Position numbers and translations under genes: made by a program. The notes under the pieces were generated by a model. The model ran no database searches. It saw only the letters and a program-made list of their open reading frames with translations, and was not told the DNA's origin. 64,000 bases of DNA, from the NCBI GenBank assembly GCA_032871835.1, contig CM065301.1, positions 76,230,069 through 76,294,068 of the forward strand, in the 5' to 3' direction. Positions within the stretch are counted from its first letter, which is position 1; every line of letters starts with the position of its first letter. The stretch comes from Dipteronia dyeriana (lineage: Eukaryota; Streptophyta; Magnoliopsida; Sapindales; Sapindaceae). Below are positions 24,600 to 37,200 of this stretch, piece by piece.

Positions 24600-27500
24600 A
24601 ATTATTCTTCTGAGCTGCAAAACATGAGCTGAATTTCACCACTTGCTTCTACTTCACGCAGATAGTGATATTTGATGGCAATGTGCTTAGTTCGATTGTG
24701 GTACACTGGATTTTTTGTAATTGCTATAGCTGACTTGTTATCACAGTATAATTCAACCGAACTTTGCTTATTTTCTCTCATTTCGTCCAAAATTTTCTTC
24801 AGCCAAATTGATTGATTTGCTGCCCTTACTGTTGCCACATACTTAGTTTCTGCAGTAGATTGTGTCACACTAGTTTGCTTCTTTGAACCCTAAGAAAGTA
24901 CGCATGCTAAAACAATATCTTAAGGTGCACCTTATGTCATCCAAAGACCCTTTCCAATAACTATTAGTATAACCAACTAACTTTGCATTAGAACAAGCCT
25001 TGTACCAAATGCCAAAGTCAGTTGTTCCCTGCAAGTATCCGATGACTCTTGTAGTAGATCCAAAATGTACTTGACTTGTACTCTATATAAATCTGGATAG
25101 AAAACTTGTGGCAAACGTAATGTCAGATCTATTGGCAGTTAATTAGAGCAAACTACTAATTAAACTCCTATAAATTCCGGCGTCTACCTTTTTGACTCCA
25201 TCTCCCTTCTTCAACTTTTCACTTGGAGCCAATAGAGTTGCAATTGTCTTGCATCCAAGCATTTTGAACTTTGATGGCATATCTTCTATGTACTTCTTTT
25301 GTGAAATGAAGATGCCTTCTTTTCTTCACAAACTTTCATTCTAAGAAAGTAATGCATGAGCCCTAAATCACTCATCTTAAAGGAACCCACCATCTCATTC
25401 TTGAATTTTTCGATCATGGTTGAGTTGTTTCCTGTAAAAATTTGATCATCCACATACAAGGAAACAATAAGAATGTCAGCTTCTCCTTGGGTTTTCGTGT
25501 AGAGTGTAGGCTCACTCTTACTCTTGACAAACCCTTGTTTTACAAAGTAGTCATCAATTTTCCAATACTAAGCTCTAGGAGCTTTTCTGAGTCCATACAA
25601 GGCTTTTCTTTGCCTCAACACCTTTCCTTTTTCCTCCACGAAACCTTTATATTGATCAACATAGACCCCCTCTTCAAATTCTCCATTGAAGAATACTGAC
25701 TTGACATCAAGCTGGCAAAGTTTCCAGCTTTTTTGAGCTGCAAATGCCACAAGAGTCTGAATGGTGTCTAACTGAACAACTAGAGCAAACACTTCATTGT
25801 AGTCCACTCTATATTGTTGAGCATCGTCCTTGGCTACAAGTCTTGCCTTGTGTTTTTGAATGGACTTGTCATGATTCAACTTGGTTTTGACATCTTTATC
25901 TCCTCTTCCATGGCTTTAATCCACACAGCCTTCTTAGAAGCTTCTGTAAACAATTTAGGCTCAATAGAAGAGAAACTACAGCATTCATAAATCTCACTCA
26001 GAGGTCTTATCCTCTTAGGTGTTGTTTATGGCGAGGAAAACTCTTATTCTTCAATTACTTGAGGAATTCTTTCTTCTACAATAATATGACTGTCTATAGA
26101 ATTTTACTTTGGAATTATGATGCTCGGTCTTGTAACCTGCTCCCCCTCCCAATTCCAGACCGCATGCTCATCAAAGACAACATCTCTGCTTGTAATGAGT
26201 TTCTTTGTTTCAAGATTGTAAGTTCTGTACCCTTTAGAAAAAGTGCTATAGCACAGAAAGATTCCCTTATCTGCTTTCTCCTCTTCTTTGGTTCTCTTCT
26301 GAGATGGCATATGAATGTAGCACACACAACCAAAGACTTTCAGATATCCTGCTGAAGGTTGTCTACCACTCCAAGCTTCAATTGGAGTTTGATTAGGCAC
26401 AACTTTGGTAGGACACCTGTTCAGCAAGTACACCATAGTGTTAACTACTTCTGCCCAGAACATTTTTGGTAAGTTTTTCTCATGAAGCATAGATCTTGCC
26501 ATCTCCATTACAGTTTTGTTCTTCCTCTCAGAAACTCCATTCTGTTGTAAAGTATAAGCCACTGTCAGCTGTCGTTCTACTCCTATCTCTTCACTGAATT
26601 GGTCAAGGTGATGAGAGTTGTACTCAGTCCCTTTATCACTTCAAAGAGTTTTCAGCTTGTGACCACTTTGAGTTTCTACAAACTACTTGAACTTCTTGAA
26701 GAGACCAAAAACTTCATATTCTTCTTTCAAGAAATACACCCATGTCATTCTGGTATAATAATCTATAAAAACATGAAATACATATTTCCATTTTGAGAGG
26801 GTGTCCTCATAGGACCACACACATCAATATGCACAAACTCAAGTGGTTTTGTGGTTCTCTATGTACTACCAGAAGGAAAAGATTGTTTATGTTGTTTGCC
26901 TAGAAATCATCCTTCACAAACAGCATTCTTAGCTTCTATTAGAGGTAAGTAACTGATAATACCTTTCTGATAAAGAAGCCTCAAGACATTGTAGTTGTAA
27001 TGCCCAAATCTTTGATGCTAAAGTGTGGAATCATCAACTGTAGCCGCCATAACTTTAGGACAATGTCAAAGAATAAGAAATTTTCTGCTACTTCCTATAT
27101 TCACCTTGACAATCTCTACATCATGTTTCTTATCAAAGATTCTACACAAATTTCCCTAAAAGTGCAAAGAATACCCATGTTACATCATCTGACCAACAAT
27201 TAGCAGATTTTAGTCTATAGAAGTGACTAGAAGAACATCTTTAATGAATATTGTACCTTTCTTTGTTTGAACAACCACTGTGCCTTTGCCTTTGTACTCC
27301 ACTAGGTCACTATTCCTTATCTTGACCTTAGTTTTGATAGAAAGATCTAAGTCAGTGAAAATGCTCTCCTTAGCTGCCATATGATTGTTACAACCACTAT
27401 CAATGAACCAAGTATCATTGATATCTTCCACTGCAGCTTGGCAAGCAAAGAACAAATGCTCTTGATCTTCTTCGATGCTCTTTCTCCTTGTATCGACAAT

Positions 27501-28400
27501 TCTTTTCTTTATGATCAAACTTCTTACAGTTTGTACATATAGGCTTCCCTTTGTGAAAGCAATCTTTCTTTAAATGATTGGTCATTTTGCAAGTACTACA
27601 CGGTGGATATTTATTTTGTTTAGCTTCCCTTTGTCTTTCTTTTGAGAAGTTTCACCCTTGAACTGGCCTTTATTCTTCTTTTTATCGTCACCTGATTTTG
27701 AATTCTTCAGGTTGACTTTGGATTGGAAGGCATTCTCCAGAGACTATACACTCATTCTACTCAATCTCTGCTCATGTGCTTGTAAAGATCCTATAACTTC
27801 TATAATGGTTAGAGTAGATAAATCATTGGATTCTTCAATGACCACTACCACATGATCATATTTTTCAGTGAGGTTAATCAAGAACTTCTGATCAATCCTT
27901 TGTTCAGGAATATCTTCTCCATTTGCTCTCATCTGATTCACAAGATCAATCACTATGGTGTTATACTCTGTAGCATTCTCAAATTCCTTTATCTTAGGGT
28001 ACTTTATCTCTCTTCTCAAGCTTTGAAGTTTGATGGTCTTAACCTTTGAGTTTCCTTGGAATTCCAACTGTAAATTATTCCATGTCTGCTTGGAAAATGT
28101 GGCCCTAATCAACCTAGGAAAAATGATATCACTCACTGCTAGTTGAAGCACAAACAATGCCTGAGCATCCTTTTGTTTCTCATTTTTTTTTGACGACATT
28201 CATTAGAACTTCCTTCTGCAGGAGCTTTCACCCCTTTTTTCTACCACATCCCAAAGGTCTTGTGATAGAAAAAAGGTCTCCATCTTGATACTCCAGTAAT
28301 CATAGTTCTCACCACCAAATATAGGAATAGATTGAGAAGCATTAAGATTCTCCATATTGATTGCCACCTACTAACACTTGAGTGCTAATGCCTCGATACG
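24600..28400 (-). pseudogene. Copia gag-pol remnant (element at 24157)
   Basis: In element order: gag of the UBN2 type (28199-27744); two well-preserved CX2CX4HX4C zinc knuckles at about 27606-27535; protease with WFIDSGCNNHM (about 27410-27378); integrase with the GVSERKN glutamate (26562-26104); reverse transcriptase with CQLDVKSVFFNGEF (25879-25568) and an intact YVDD near 25450; and RNase H (24868-24602). Several frameshifts and stops separate the pieces, so it is not autonomous now, but the motifs are much fresher than those of the copia element at 3110. Confidence 0.88.
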
Positions 28401-28423
28401 ATCGAACTTGCTCTGATAGAACT

Positions 28424-28771
28424 TGATGGGTATTAGAGTGTATATTTTGAACAAGAATAACAAGAGAATTTCTAAATAACTTGGAGTACATATCTCTTTT
28501 TTTGTATTATATCTGATAGATGAATAACTAGTACATCACCTAGCTATTTATACTAGCCATAGACTTTTCTAGAGAGTGCATATTACTAAGCACTTCCTTG
28601 GTACACACACATACATAGCACTTGGCCTCATTGGAACTCTCAATACATGGTTCCAATCCCATACATGAATCTCCTATACATAGATTCTAGCAATACATGG
28701 AATCAACCAATATATGCATTTAGTAAAACTAGAACACTAAATACTTCTTGGAAAATTCATTAACTTTAATA
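28424..28771 (-). repeat. LTR (right) of the copia element in UMP synthase exon 1
   Basis: Partner of 24157-24508. UMP synthase coding sequence resumes directly after it. Confidence 0.88.
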
Positions 28772-29604
28772 CTACGGCACCTACAAGGCCATCGAAGGAT
28801 CCTTCAATAAAGATGACATTTGTTTGATCACCGATGATCTCGTCACCAGCGACCCTTCGATACTCGAGACCGCTGCACCATTGAAGGTGGCTGGGCTGGT
28901 GGTAAGGGAGGTTATTGTTTTGATTGATAGGGAACATGGCGGGAGGGAGAATCTGAAGGAGAATCGGATTGAGTTGCATTCGATGATCAAACTGAGCGAG
29001 ATGACTAGGGTTTTAAGGGAAAGTGGATGAGGAGATGGAGAAGACGATGATGAAGTTTCTATAGGAGAACAAGAACTTGACCGTACCGTTTTTGGGTGGT
29101 GTGGCTGCTGCTAAGGTTAGGGTTAAGGGTTTGAGGTATAAGGAGATGAGTCAAATGGTCAAGAATGAGACTGAGAGGAAGCCGTTTGAAGTTATGGTCA
29201 ATGAGGAGATGAATTTGTGTCATACTATGGTGCTTGGTATCCATGCCACACAGCGTGGTTTCGAGGTTCGATTAGGGTCTAGATTTTGTGGGACCAGTGA
29301 TGCATTGTATTGGTCCCCATGTTTGTTTCATTGGTGTCCATTATGAGATTTGACCCTGTAGTTAGATGAACCAAAAATGAATTGTGGTTGAATTTCTGAT
29401 ACTTACCTAAGACTAATTGTGGTTGGCTTATGAAATTTGCTATGCATTAATTATGTCTATTTTTAATAGGACTTGGTCTATGCTTTATGCACATTTTAAG
29501 GGGCCAAGGTTTGGGTGATTGATGGAGGCTTGTTGTTTAATTTGGGCATGTCTGCAGTTATTGGCTTGTACTGTCCAATTAGATACCTTTAAATGTCAAC
29601 CAAA

Positions 29605-29790
29605 ATTTTTTTTTAAAGGTAATTATATTAATAAAACTCCAGCCAGGAAACCATAAACAAACAAAAAGCACAAAGAAACAATAAAATGCACCAACCAATA
29701 CAGAGCTAGCAGCTAATCAGCACAAGAAAACAGAGCAGAGCACCAAAAACCAGAACGAAGCACCCCAAAGAGAACCAAACTCTTGATTAA
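29605..29790 (-). mobile_element. LINE 3' tail fragment in UMP synthase intron
   Basis: A poly-T run at 29608-29617, then AAAGGTAATTATATTAATAA and a reversed CCAGGAAACC motif: the reverse complement of a plant LINE 3' end with its poly-A tail. The same arrangement occurs at 15590-15760. Confidence 0.55.
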
Positions 29791-30559
29791 TGCGTTTAAG
29801 TAAAATAGTTTCTTTTAATAGTTGCATACTGTCAGTGCTTTATTGCAGTAACCATTAGCTTTGTATCACCTCTGGAAAAGCTAGCGGATGCCATTTAGCA
29901 GTTGCCATCTTTTGTTCCGTATATGTTACTTATCTATATTGTAATAATTCAACCTTTTTATGTATTGTTGTAGCTTTCTTTGAAGGCATGCTTCAGAAAT
30001 TTTGTTCAAAGATGGTTTAACATTTTGTTTCTCTCTCATTTTGTTGACTAGAATAGTTTTAACTAGTGAGTAGATTTACAAACTCAAAGAGTATGTGAAT
30101 AGACTTTTTGTTTATTTGCAAACTGCTTGTGCCGTTTTGACATATTTTCTCCTACGTAGTGTAGTAACAAATTCATCTGGAAATGCATTCAGGATGAGAT
30201 GTAAGAACATACTAATATAGGAAGAAGAACATAAACTGATAAAAGTAAACAAAACTTTGTGTGTTTTGACAAGGCTAACTACAGTGGATTCATCTCTCTC
30301 TCTCTCTCATAGGTATATTCATATATGGTAAAGATTTAGCCTAATCCCCTTCAGGGGTTGTTATTTATTTATTTATTTATTAAGGGAATGTTTCGGTTGA
30401 GATTGAGTTCTATGTGGACTTGATCCGGTTTAGGATGGCTTGGTGGTTTTAACACCATGGGAGAGTTGGAGCCGATAACCCTTTTGGTTGAGAACTTAGA
30501 GACAATATGCATAGATATCAAACCTCCAAATTGAAATAAAGCCGTGACCTGGTCCTCTC

Positions 30560-31612
30560 CTTGTTTCGATGCTCTAAAATTCAATGTGGATGGGCAGCAA
30601 ATGGTAAGAGAAACAAAGTTGGAATAGGGGAAGCCCTTCGTAACTTTAAAGGAGATGTATTGTGTTCCTTATCTATTTTCGTAGGGGCTCAAGATGCAAT
30701 CATGACAGAAATGATGACCATTCATAAAGCTTGTAGTCTTTGTGTAGCTCAAGGTTCATTTGTGGGAAAGAAATTGATTTTGTGAGTGATTCTAGAGAGA
30801 CAGTGAATTGGGTGAATGAGGAGGGGTTTTGGCAATCTAAATTTGGTAAACTTGATCTATGACAACCGGCAAATGATCGACTCCCTGGGCAATGCAACTG
30901 TGTCTTTCAATTTTAGAAATACTAATGCGTTGGCTGATGGTTTGGAAAAATGTAGGTTGGTGTCGAATGGGGGTACTATTGAGTGGGGTGTGTGGTAGTT
31001 TCCGGTGTCTTCTGTTGTGTTTTTGGTTTGTTGGGTGCTGTCTGGGTGGGCGGTTTTTATGTTCTTGTTCCTTTTACTGTTTGGGTGCTTACTTTATGGC
31101 TTCTCCTGTTTATCAGAGGTATGGAGGCGTGTCATGACTGAATGAGGTGTAACTTGGTGTGCTTAATTCTTTTGTGGAATGAGCAAATGGTTGGCATGGT
31201 CTGTGACAGCTTTCCAATCAAGTTCCAACTCTAGAGCCATCCGGATTTGTTAGCTAAGAAAGACATGAGCAGGGAAGGGGATGCTTTTTCATGGCGAATT
31301 TTATGAGTTTTCTGTTTTGCTCTTCTGTAACTTTGCGTGTTTTCTTTGATTTTTTTGCATTTTCTTTTCTAGTTGCTCTCATGTTTTGGTTGATGTTCTT
31401 TAGGCCTTGTGTTTTTTTTTCGGTTGTCTTCGTTTGGGGCTGGTCTTTTGCTGTCGTTTTTGTTTGTTGTTTCGTGTTTTGTTTGTGGTTTACCTTTGTG
31501 TTGTGGCATGTGCTGCCTGTTTGGCTTTGTTATGGTTGCTCCCTCCCTTTTAAGGTTGCTTTGTTTTTCGTTCTCCATTGTCTAATAAATTTTCCTTTGT
31601 TGTTCAAAAAAA
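30560..31612 (+). mobile_element. LINE C-terminal RNase H and 3' UTR
   Basis: The frame near 30575 reads KFNVDG, then GIGEALRNFKGDVLCSLS, and in shifted frames SDSRETVNWVNEEG and a decayed NTNALADGL-like end by about 30996. This matches the plant RNase H (RVT_3-type) domain at the C terminus of L1-like elements. A long T/G-rich stretch with no frame follows and ends in TTGTTCAAAAAAA at about 31600-31611, a LINE-type poly-A end. Several frameshifts show it is dead; the upstream reverse transcriptase part is missing (5'-truncated, as LINEs usually are). Confidence 0.7.
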
Positions 31613-32383
31613 CAAGTATAGAAGATGCTCAAGCATGAATCTAAAAGAAAAAGTTAGAAGAAGAGAAAATAAGATGTTGGTGTTTTGTCATTTTCTCATT
31701 GCTTTATTGTAGAAGACCTGGAGGTCTTGAAGTTTTCATTTTCACTTATATTATTTATTCATCTTCCCTCATATTTGCCCTTGTGCTCTTGTGGTCCACT
31801 AGGTCCATGATGGAAATAGAGTATAATGCTTTAATTATATGGGGTTTTTATGAGAAAGAAATGGAAATTTATTTCTTATTTTGTTTTTAATTTGAATGTA
31901 GGTTGGACCATAGATCTGCTCATTGAAAACCCATGTTGATATATTGCCTGATTTCACTCCAGAGTTCGGTTCCAAATTCCGATCGGTACATCCCTGAAAT
32001 TTTGCCTGGCCAATAAATTTATCTCATCTATATACCAGTTATGTGGCTTCATATGACCTGTAGGTGAATTGAAGTTATTGGTAAGTTTAAAGCTAAATGT
32101 TAATTATTCTCCTGAAGATTGCAGAAAAAAATAATTTCCTAATTTTTGAAGATCGTAAGTTTGTAGACATTGGTAATACAGTGATTATGTTGTATGAAGG
32201 GTAAGACTCTGTAACCTTCTTCAATTTTCCCAATATCTTAACATGTCCTTGTCCTTGCCTGAGGGGATCTTGGTTTGGTTGTCACAGAGGTATATTCCAT
32301 ATATTGGATTGGGCTGATATTGTTAATGCTCACATAATATCTGGACCGGGAATTGTGGATGAGCTGAAATTGAAGGTTAATAG

Positions 32384-33417
32384 TACACGATATTTGCATC
32401 CCTCAAAAACCGTACGTACACCCTAAATCAGTATGTTTTTGAAAATCCAATAATACCCTTTAATAAAATTACCAATAAGACTAAATAATTTATAAGTATA
32501 CCCACCAACTAATAATTATTAATTAGTTTCCAATTTTAAAATTTTGTTTAGAAAAAAAAATCATTTTAATGATTTGATTTTGATATTATCATATATCATT
32601 AAAAAAAATTCCATTTTTTCAAACCCTAGATTCTCTTTTGAAATATAATATTAAATATATTGTTATTTTCTTTTAAGGAAATACAAATTTAATACTATGT
32701 AATGAATCAAAATCTTCCAAAGTTGATTGTTAAAAAACAACTTTTAAATTAATTTTATTAGAAGAACAAAATCATTCTAAGTTGTTTTATCTATAATATT
32801 TGTAGTTTTTTTCTTTCAAATATGCTTTAGACTTTTTTTTTTTATCAATATTAGTTATTCTTCAATTTCATTAAACACTTTTCTATTACCAAATTAATTG
32901 ATATATGATATCAACCTTGCATCCCTACAACTTTCACAAACGGAAAATGGATCTTCAACTAGAAAAACCTCAAATTGGAGTGATTTTATTGATAGAAAAC
33001 AATTAAGAAGAAATGGAGAGAGCTACTTAACAAGAGGAGAGAGAAATAGAAATAACGAAAAATGGAGTTTGATTTTGTAAAAGGAAGACATGGAAGAGAA
33101 AAGAAGTAAGGGAAAGAAAGATCAATGATAGATTTGTATTTTAAAGAACAATGATAGAATTTTTAATAGTGATAGAATTTAAAGAATTTAAAGATAATAA
33201 CAAAATTTTAAATAATCATAAAGTTGATTAAATAACATAATAATATATGTAGGTGGTGTGTATTTACAGAAATACAATACAATATAATTAATGAAAGGAT
33301 ATTTTTTTACATTAAGTGGGGTTTATTTACAAACTATAATTTTTTTAAAAAAATTGATGGATGTAATTACGAAAGGGGTGTACAAACAGTTTTTAACGGG
33401 TGTCATTATCGCTACCC
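32384..33417. mobile_element. Non-autonomous TIR element in a UMP synthase intron
   Basis: Ends at about 32384-32428 and 33374-33417 are imperfect inverted repeats: the left CCCTCAAAAACCGTACGTACACCC pairs with the reverse complement of the right end over about 40 bases. TTAATA lies just outside both ends, at 32377-32382 and 33419-33424, a possible short target duplication. The 1 kb interior is AT-rich and codes for nothing. It is Mutator-like or another MITE-scale DNA transposon. Confidence 0.6.
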
Positions 33418-33634
33418 TTAATATTAACCTTTCAACATAACTTAGCTGACTTGTAGTAAGAGTTTGAGTAATCCATTTCTAAAGGTTTTCTCACTCTTCC
33501 TGTAATCAGGGTTTGCCTCGTGGGAGGGGTCTGTTGCTGCTTGCTGAAATGAGCTCAGCTGGCAACCTAACAATGGGAGACTACACAGCTTCAACTGTGT
33601 AAATTGATGAGGAACATTCTGATTTTGTCATTGG

Positions 33635-34149
33635 TGTGAAGAATAAAGAAAATGATTGCATCAAACCTAAGCTTAATACAACTAGCAGACAGATTGAAGG
33701 TGTAACCTCACCATTGAAACATACAACTCTGTGTGCTACCAAAGCAAGGTTAGGGTGGACTACATGACTAAATCATCAATCAACCCTTAGACACTATGAT
33801 TATGATTAATAAACTAACAACCTAACTAACCTGACAAGTTTTCTAGAAGGTATGGTTTGGCAGAAAAGTTCACGACTCTCCCACTCATAATTTTCAGCTG
33901 TGTATTTAGTTTGTTACAATTCTGTTATGATCAAAGTATGAGTCAAGATAAGGTTGACTTTATTCTATATATATCGAGCTGAGTCTGTAATTGAATAGTG
34001 GAAGATAAATACAGAGCTACATTAAAAAATGCTTATTATAGTCTTTTAATGGCTTTTTCGACTTTCTTTGCTTTCTAGTTTTTCTTTGTTGTCTCATGCC
34101 TTTTTTCAAACATCTCATGTGCATTTATAAAGTTCTCTAATTTTCTTCA
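33635..34149 (+). repeat. 5' LTR of the copia element at 33635
   Basis: 515 bases, same length as 39344-39858, with a small fraction of differences, so the insertion is fairly recent compared with the copia element at 3110. Confidence 0.93.
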
Positions 34150-34221
34150 TGGTATCAGAGCTTTATGTGACTAAAGTCAATGAATTCAAGTTCATCTGAT
34201 TCCTCAATTAATTGACACGAT

Positions 34222-37200
34222 TTGCATCATTCTTCTGATAGCTCTAAAATGGATTTTGCTTCGCTTACAAAAACTCTGAACATGAGTCTTCCAATAAAGC
34301 TGGATCAAAATAATTTTATTCACTGGAAAGCACAAGTGCCTGCTGCAATCAGAGCTATAGAACTTGAAGAGTTCATTGATGGTTCTCGACTTGAACCTCC
34401 AAAGTTTGTTGAAGTTCTCTCGTCTAATGGAGTTGACAAAGAAGTGATAAAGAATGATGAATACTCTGCTTGGAAGAGATTGGATCAGCTTCTCATCTGC
34501 TGGCTTTATTCAACTTTGAGTGAGAAAAAAATCTGAGAGGTAACTACTTGTACCTCTGCTAAACATGTTTGGGACACCATGTAAGTTCTTTTTACATAGC
34601 AATCTATGGCAAAAGTTCTCCAACTTCGCCATCAATTGTAAAGTATTAAAAAAGGATCAATGAGTGTTGTTGATTTTGCTCTCAAAATAAAAGAAATTGG
34701 AGATGGCTTGGTTACTACAGGTCAAGTAGTTGATGAGAGTGAATTGCTAGGCTGCTTGTTGAATGGTCTTGGACGTGAATATGATCCTGTTGTTTCAGTG
34801 ATTTCATCTCAAAGAGACACAATGAAGTTTCAAGAAGCTCAGTATCTTCTGTTGTCTGTTGATTTATGAACAACATGTAGAACATCTGAACTCAGTTTCA
34901 CAACTTGATATTTTTACTTTATCAGCAAATTTTGCTTCACATAGTGTTAATGACAAGAAGAATTATAGAAGTGATGGAAACAATTTCAACAATAATAGTG
35001 GAGGAAATAACCGGGGTCGAGGCAGAGGTCGTAGTGAAGGTCAAAATAATAAAAGACTCGTCTATCAGGTTTGTGGTAAATATGGTCATATGACTCTTCA
35101 ATGCTACATGCGCTTTGATCAATCTATTCAATATCAGCCAAGTTAGAGTTCTGTCAGTCATGTTTTCAATAATACTAGTCAAGTAAATGGAACAAAAGGT
35201 GGCGGCAATCATTCTATTATGCAAGCAAATTTTCACCAGGCATCTTCTCATCAATATGCTACTCTAGAAACTGTATTAGATCTATCTTGGTACGTAGATA
35301 GCAGAGCTACAAACCACGTCACGTTTGATGTCAACAATCTCTCTCAAAGATCTGAATACAAAGGTAATGAACATCTGATTGTTGGTAATGGTAATATATT
35401 ATCTATCATGCATATAGGAAACTCTGTTGTGCACTCACAAACTAAGCCTCACATGCCATTACAACTGAATCAGAATTTGCATGTACCTAGTGTTACAAAA
35501 AATCTATTGAGTATATCCAAGTTTACTAAAGGTAATGGTGCCTTTGCTGAATTCTGTGCTGATTATTGTGTGGTTAAGGACAAGATTACGAAGAGGGTGC
35601 TAGTTCAAGGTTTTCTTAAAAATGGGTTATATCAAATGCATCTAACTGGAGCTAACTCTATGACATCTTCACCTGAAGTCTACATGTCTGATTTTTTTTT
35701 TACAGTCTGTTATGGATAATAAAGCTGCATCTAGTTATGTTGATGTATCAAAAAAAAAAGCAATAGCAATTCTATTGTAAATAGATTTACTGGGTATATA
35801 CCAACTGCTTTTGCTGCAGCTAGGACTAGTGCAATGGTGTGGCATGCTAAACTGGGTCACCGAGCTTTGCCTGTACTAAAATCTATAATGAATTCAATGC
35901 ATATTGGTTCACATTTATCTGATATTGAGTATTGTACCTATTGCAAACTCGAAAAGTTGCACAAGTTGCCTTATCAAAGGAATAAAATCAGTTCTACAGC
36001 TCCTCTTGAACTGATATCTTCTGTTATTTGGGTACCATTTCCTATTTCTTCACCAGAAGGATACAAGTATTATATCTTGTTTGTTAATTCATTTAGCCGG
36101 TTTACTTGGCTTTTTCCTTATAGAGCCAAGTCTGAAGCTTTACAGGTTTTTCTCCACTTCAAAAAGAATGTTGAACTCGTTTTTAATCTCAAAATTAACG
36201 CCTTCCAGTCTGATATGTGAGCTGAGTTTCAATCTTTCTTGTCTTTTCTTAAAAACTCAGGCATTACACCTAGGTTCTCTTGTGCTTACACTCACCAAAA
36301 AAATGGTATTCCTGAAAGGATACATAGACATGTTGTAGAGACAGGGCTCACTCTCTTAGCTCATGCAAATATGCCCCTTAAATTCTGGTATGATGTTTTT
36401 GCTACAGCTACTGTTCTAATTAACAATCTACCTACTACTTTGTTGAAGTCCAAATCTCCCTATGAAGTTTTATATCACAAAAAGCCCAACTATAGTTTTC
36501 TAAAACCTTTTGGTTGTGCTTGTTTTCCTTATCTTAGAGATGTTAATGAGCACAAGTTTGATTTTCATTCTACAAAGTGTTTGTTTATAAGATATAGTTT
36601 CTTACATCATGGGTATACGTGCTTGTCTCCATCTGGGAAAATTTTTATTTCTAGAAATGTGTTTTTTCATGAACTAGAATTTCCTTATTCAGCTTTATTT
36701 TCTGGCTCTTCACCTATATCTACAAGTCCATCTTTGCCATTGTCCATTTTTCATTGTCTAGATTCACAGCCATCTGTTTTACTTCCTAGGCAAAGCTCTT
36801 CTCCAATATCTTCACCTATTCATACCTTTGGCCTCCCTTCTAATTCCTTAGTTGATTTTGAGCCTACCTCTAATCGCTCGTGTCATTCTTTACCACAACC
36901 TTTACCTACTGTGCCTCATCATCATATGCAAACAAGGTCAAAGTCAGGTATTTTTAAGCCAAAAGTTTATACCTCTTTGCATGCTATGTCTTCTGATGTG
37001 ATAACAGAATCTGAGCCTAGTTCAGTTAAAGTGGCTCTCTTAAATCTTAAATGGAAACAGGCTATGGAGGCTGAGTATGATGCATTAATTGCAAATAAGA
37101 CTTGGAAATTGGTTCCTTTCTTTGATGGAATGAGTGTTGTAGGAAGTGAATGGGTTTTTAGGATAAAGTACAAACCTGATGGATCTGTTTTGAAGTATAA

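Larger units (their letters stand above)
24157..28771 (-). mobile_element. Ty1/copia retrotransposon in UMP synthase exon 1
   Basis: LTRs 24157-24508 and 28424-28771 (about 350 bases each) flank a minus-strand gag-pol. Left flank CTATG (24152-24156) and right flank CTACG (28772-28776) form a 5-base target duplication with one change, and removing the insert restores the UMP synthase reading at KEIKNY to GTYKAIEG. A primer-binding site variant (TTCTATCAGAGCAAG, minus) lies next to the right LTR at about 28405-28420; a purine-rich tract adjoins the left LTR near 24510-24525. Confidence 0.92.
29237..31901 (+). other. UMP synthase intron 1 filled with LINE debris
   Basis: Runs from a possible GTATCC donor at 29237 to an acceptor at 31901. 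It contains a reversed LINE tail (29605-29790), a TC tract (30290-30309) and a forward LINE RNase H and 3' end (30560-31612). 29350-29600 and 29790-30370 show nothing recognisable. Confidence 0.6.

Noticed and set aside
31291..31638. 115-codon plus-strand frame rich in Phe, Val and Leu, looking like a membrane protein
   Set aside because: It lies in the T/G-rich 3' untranslated part of the LINE, and its composition follows the base bias.
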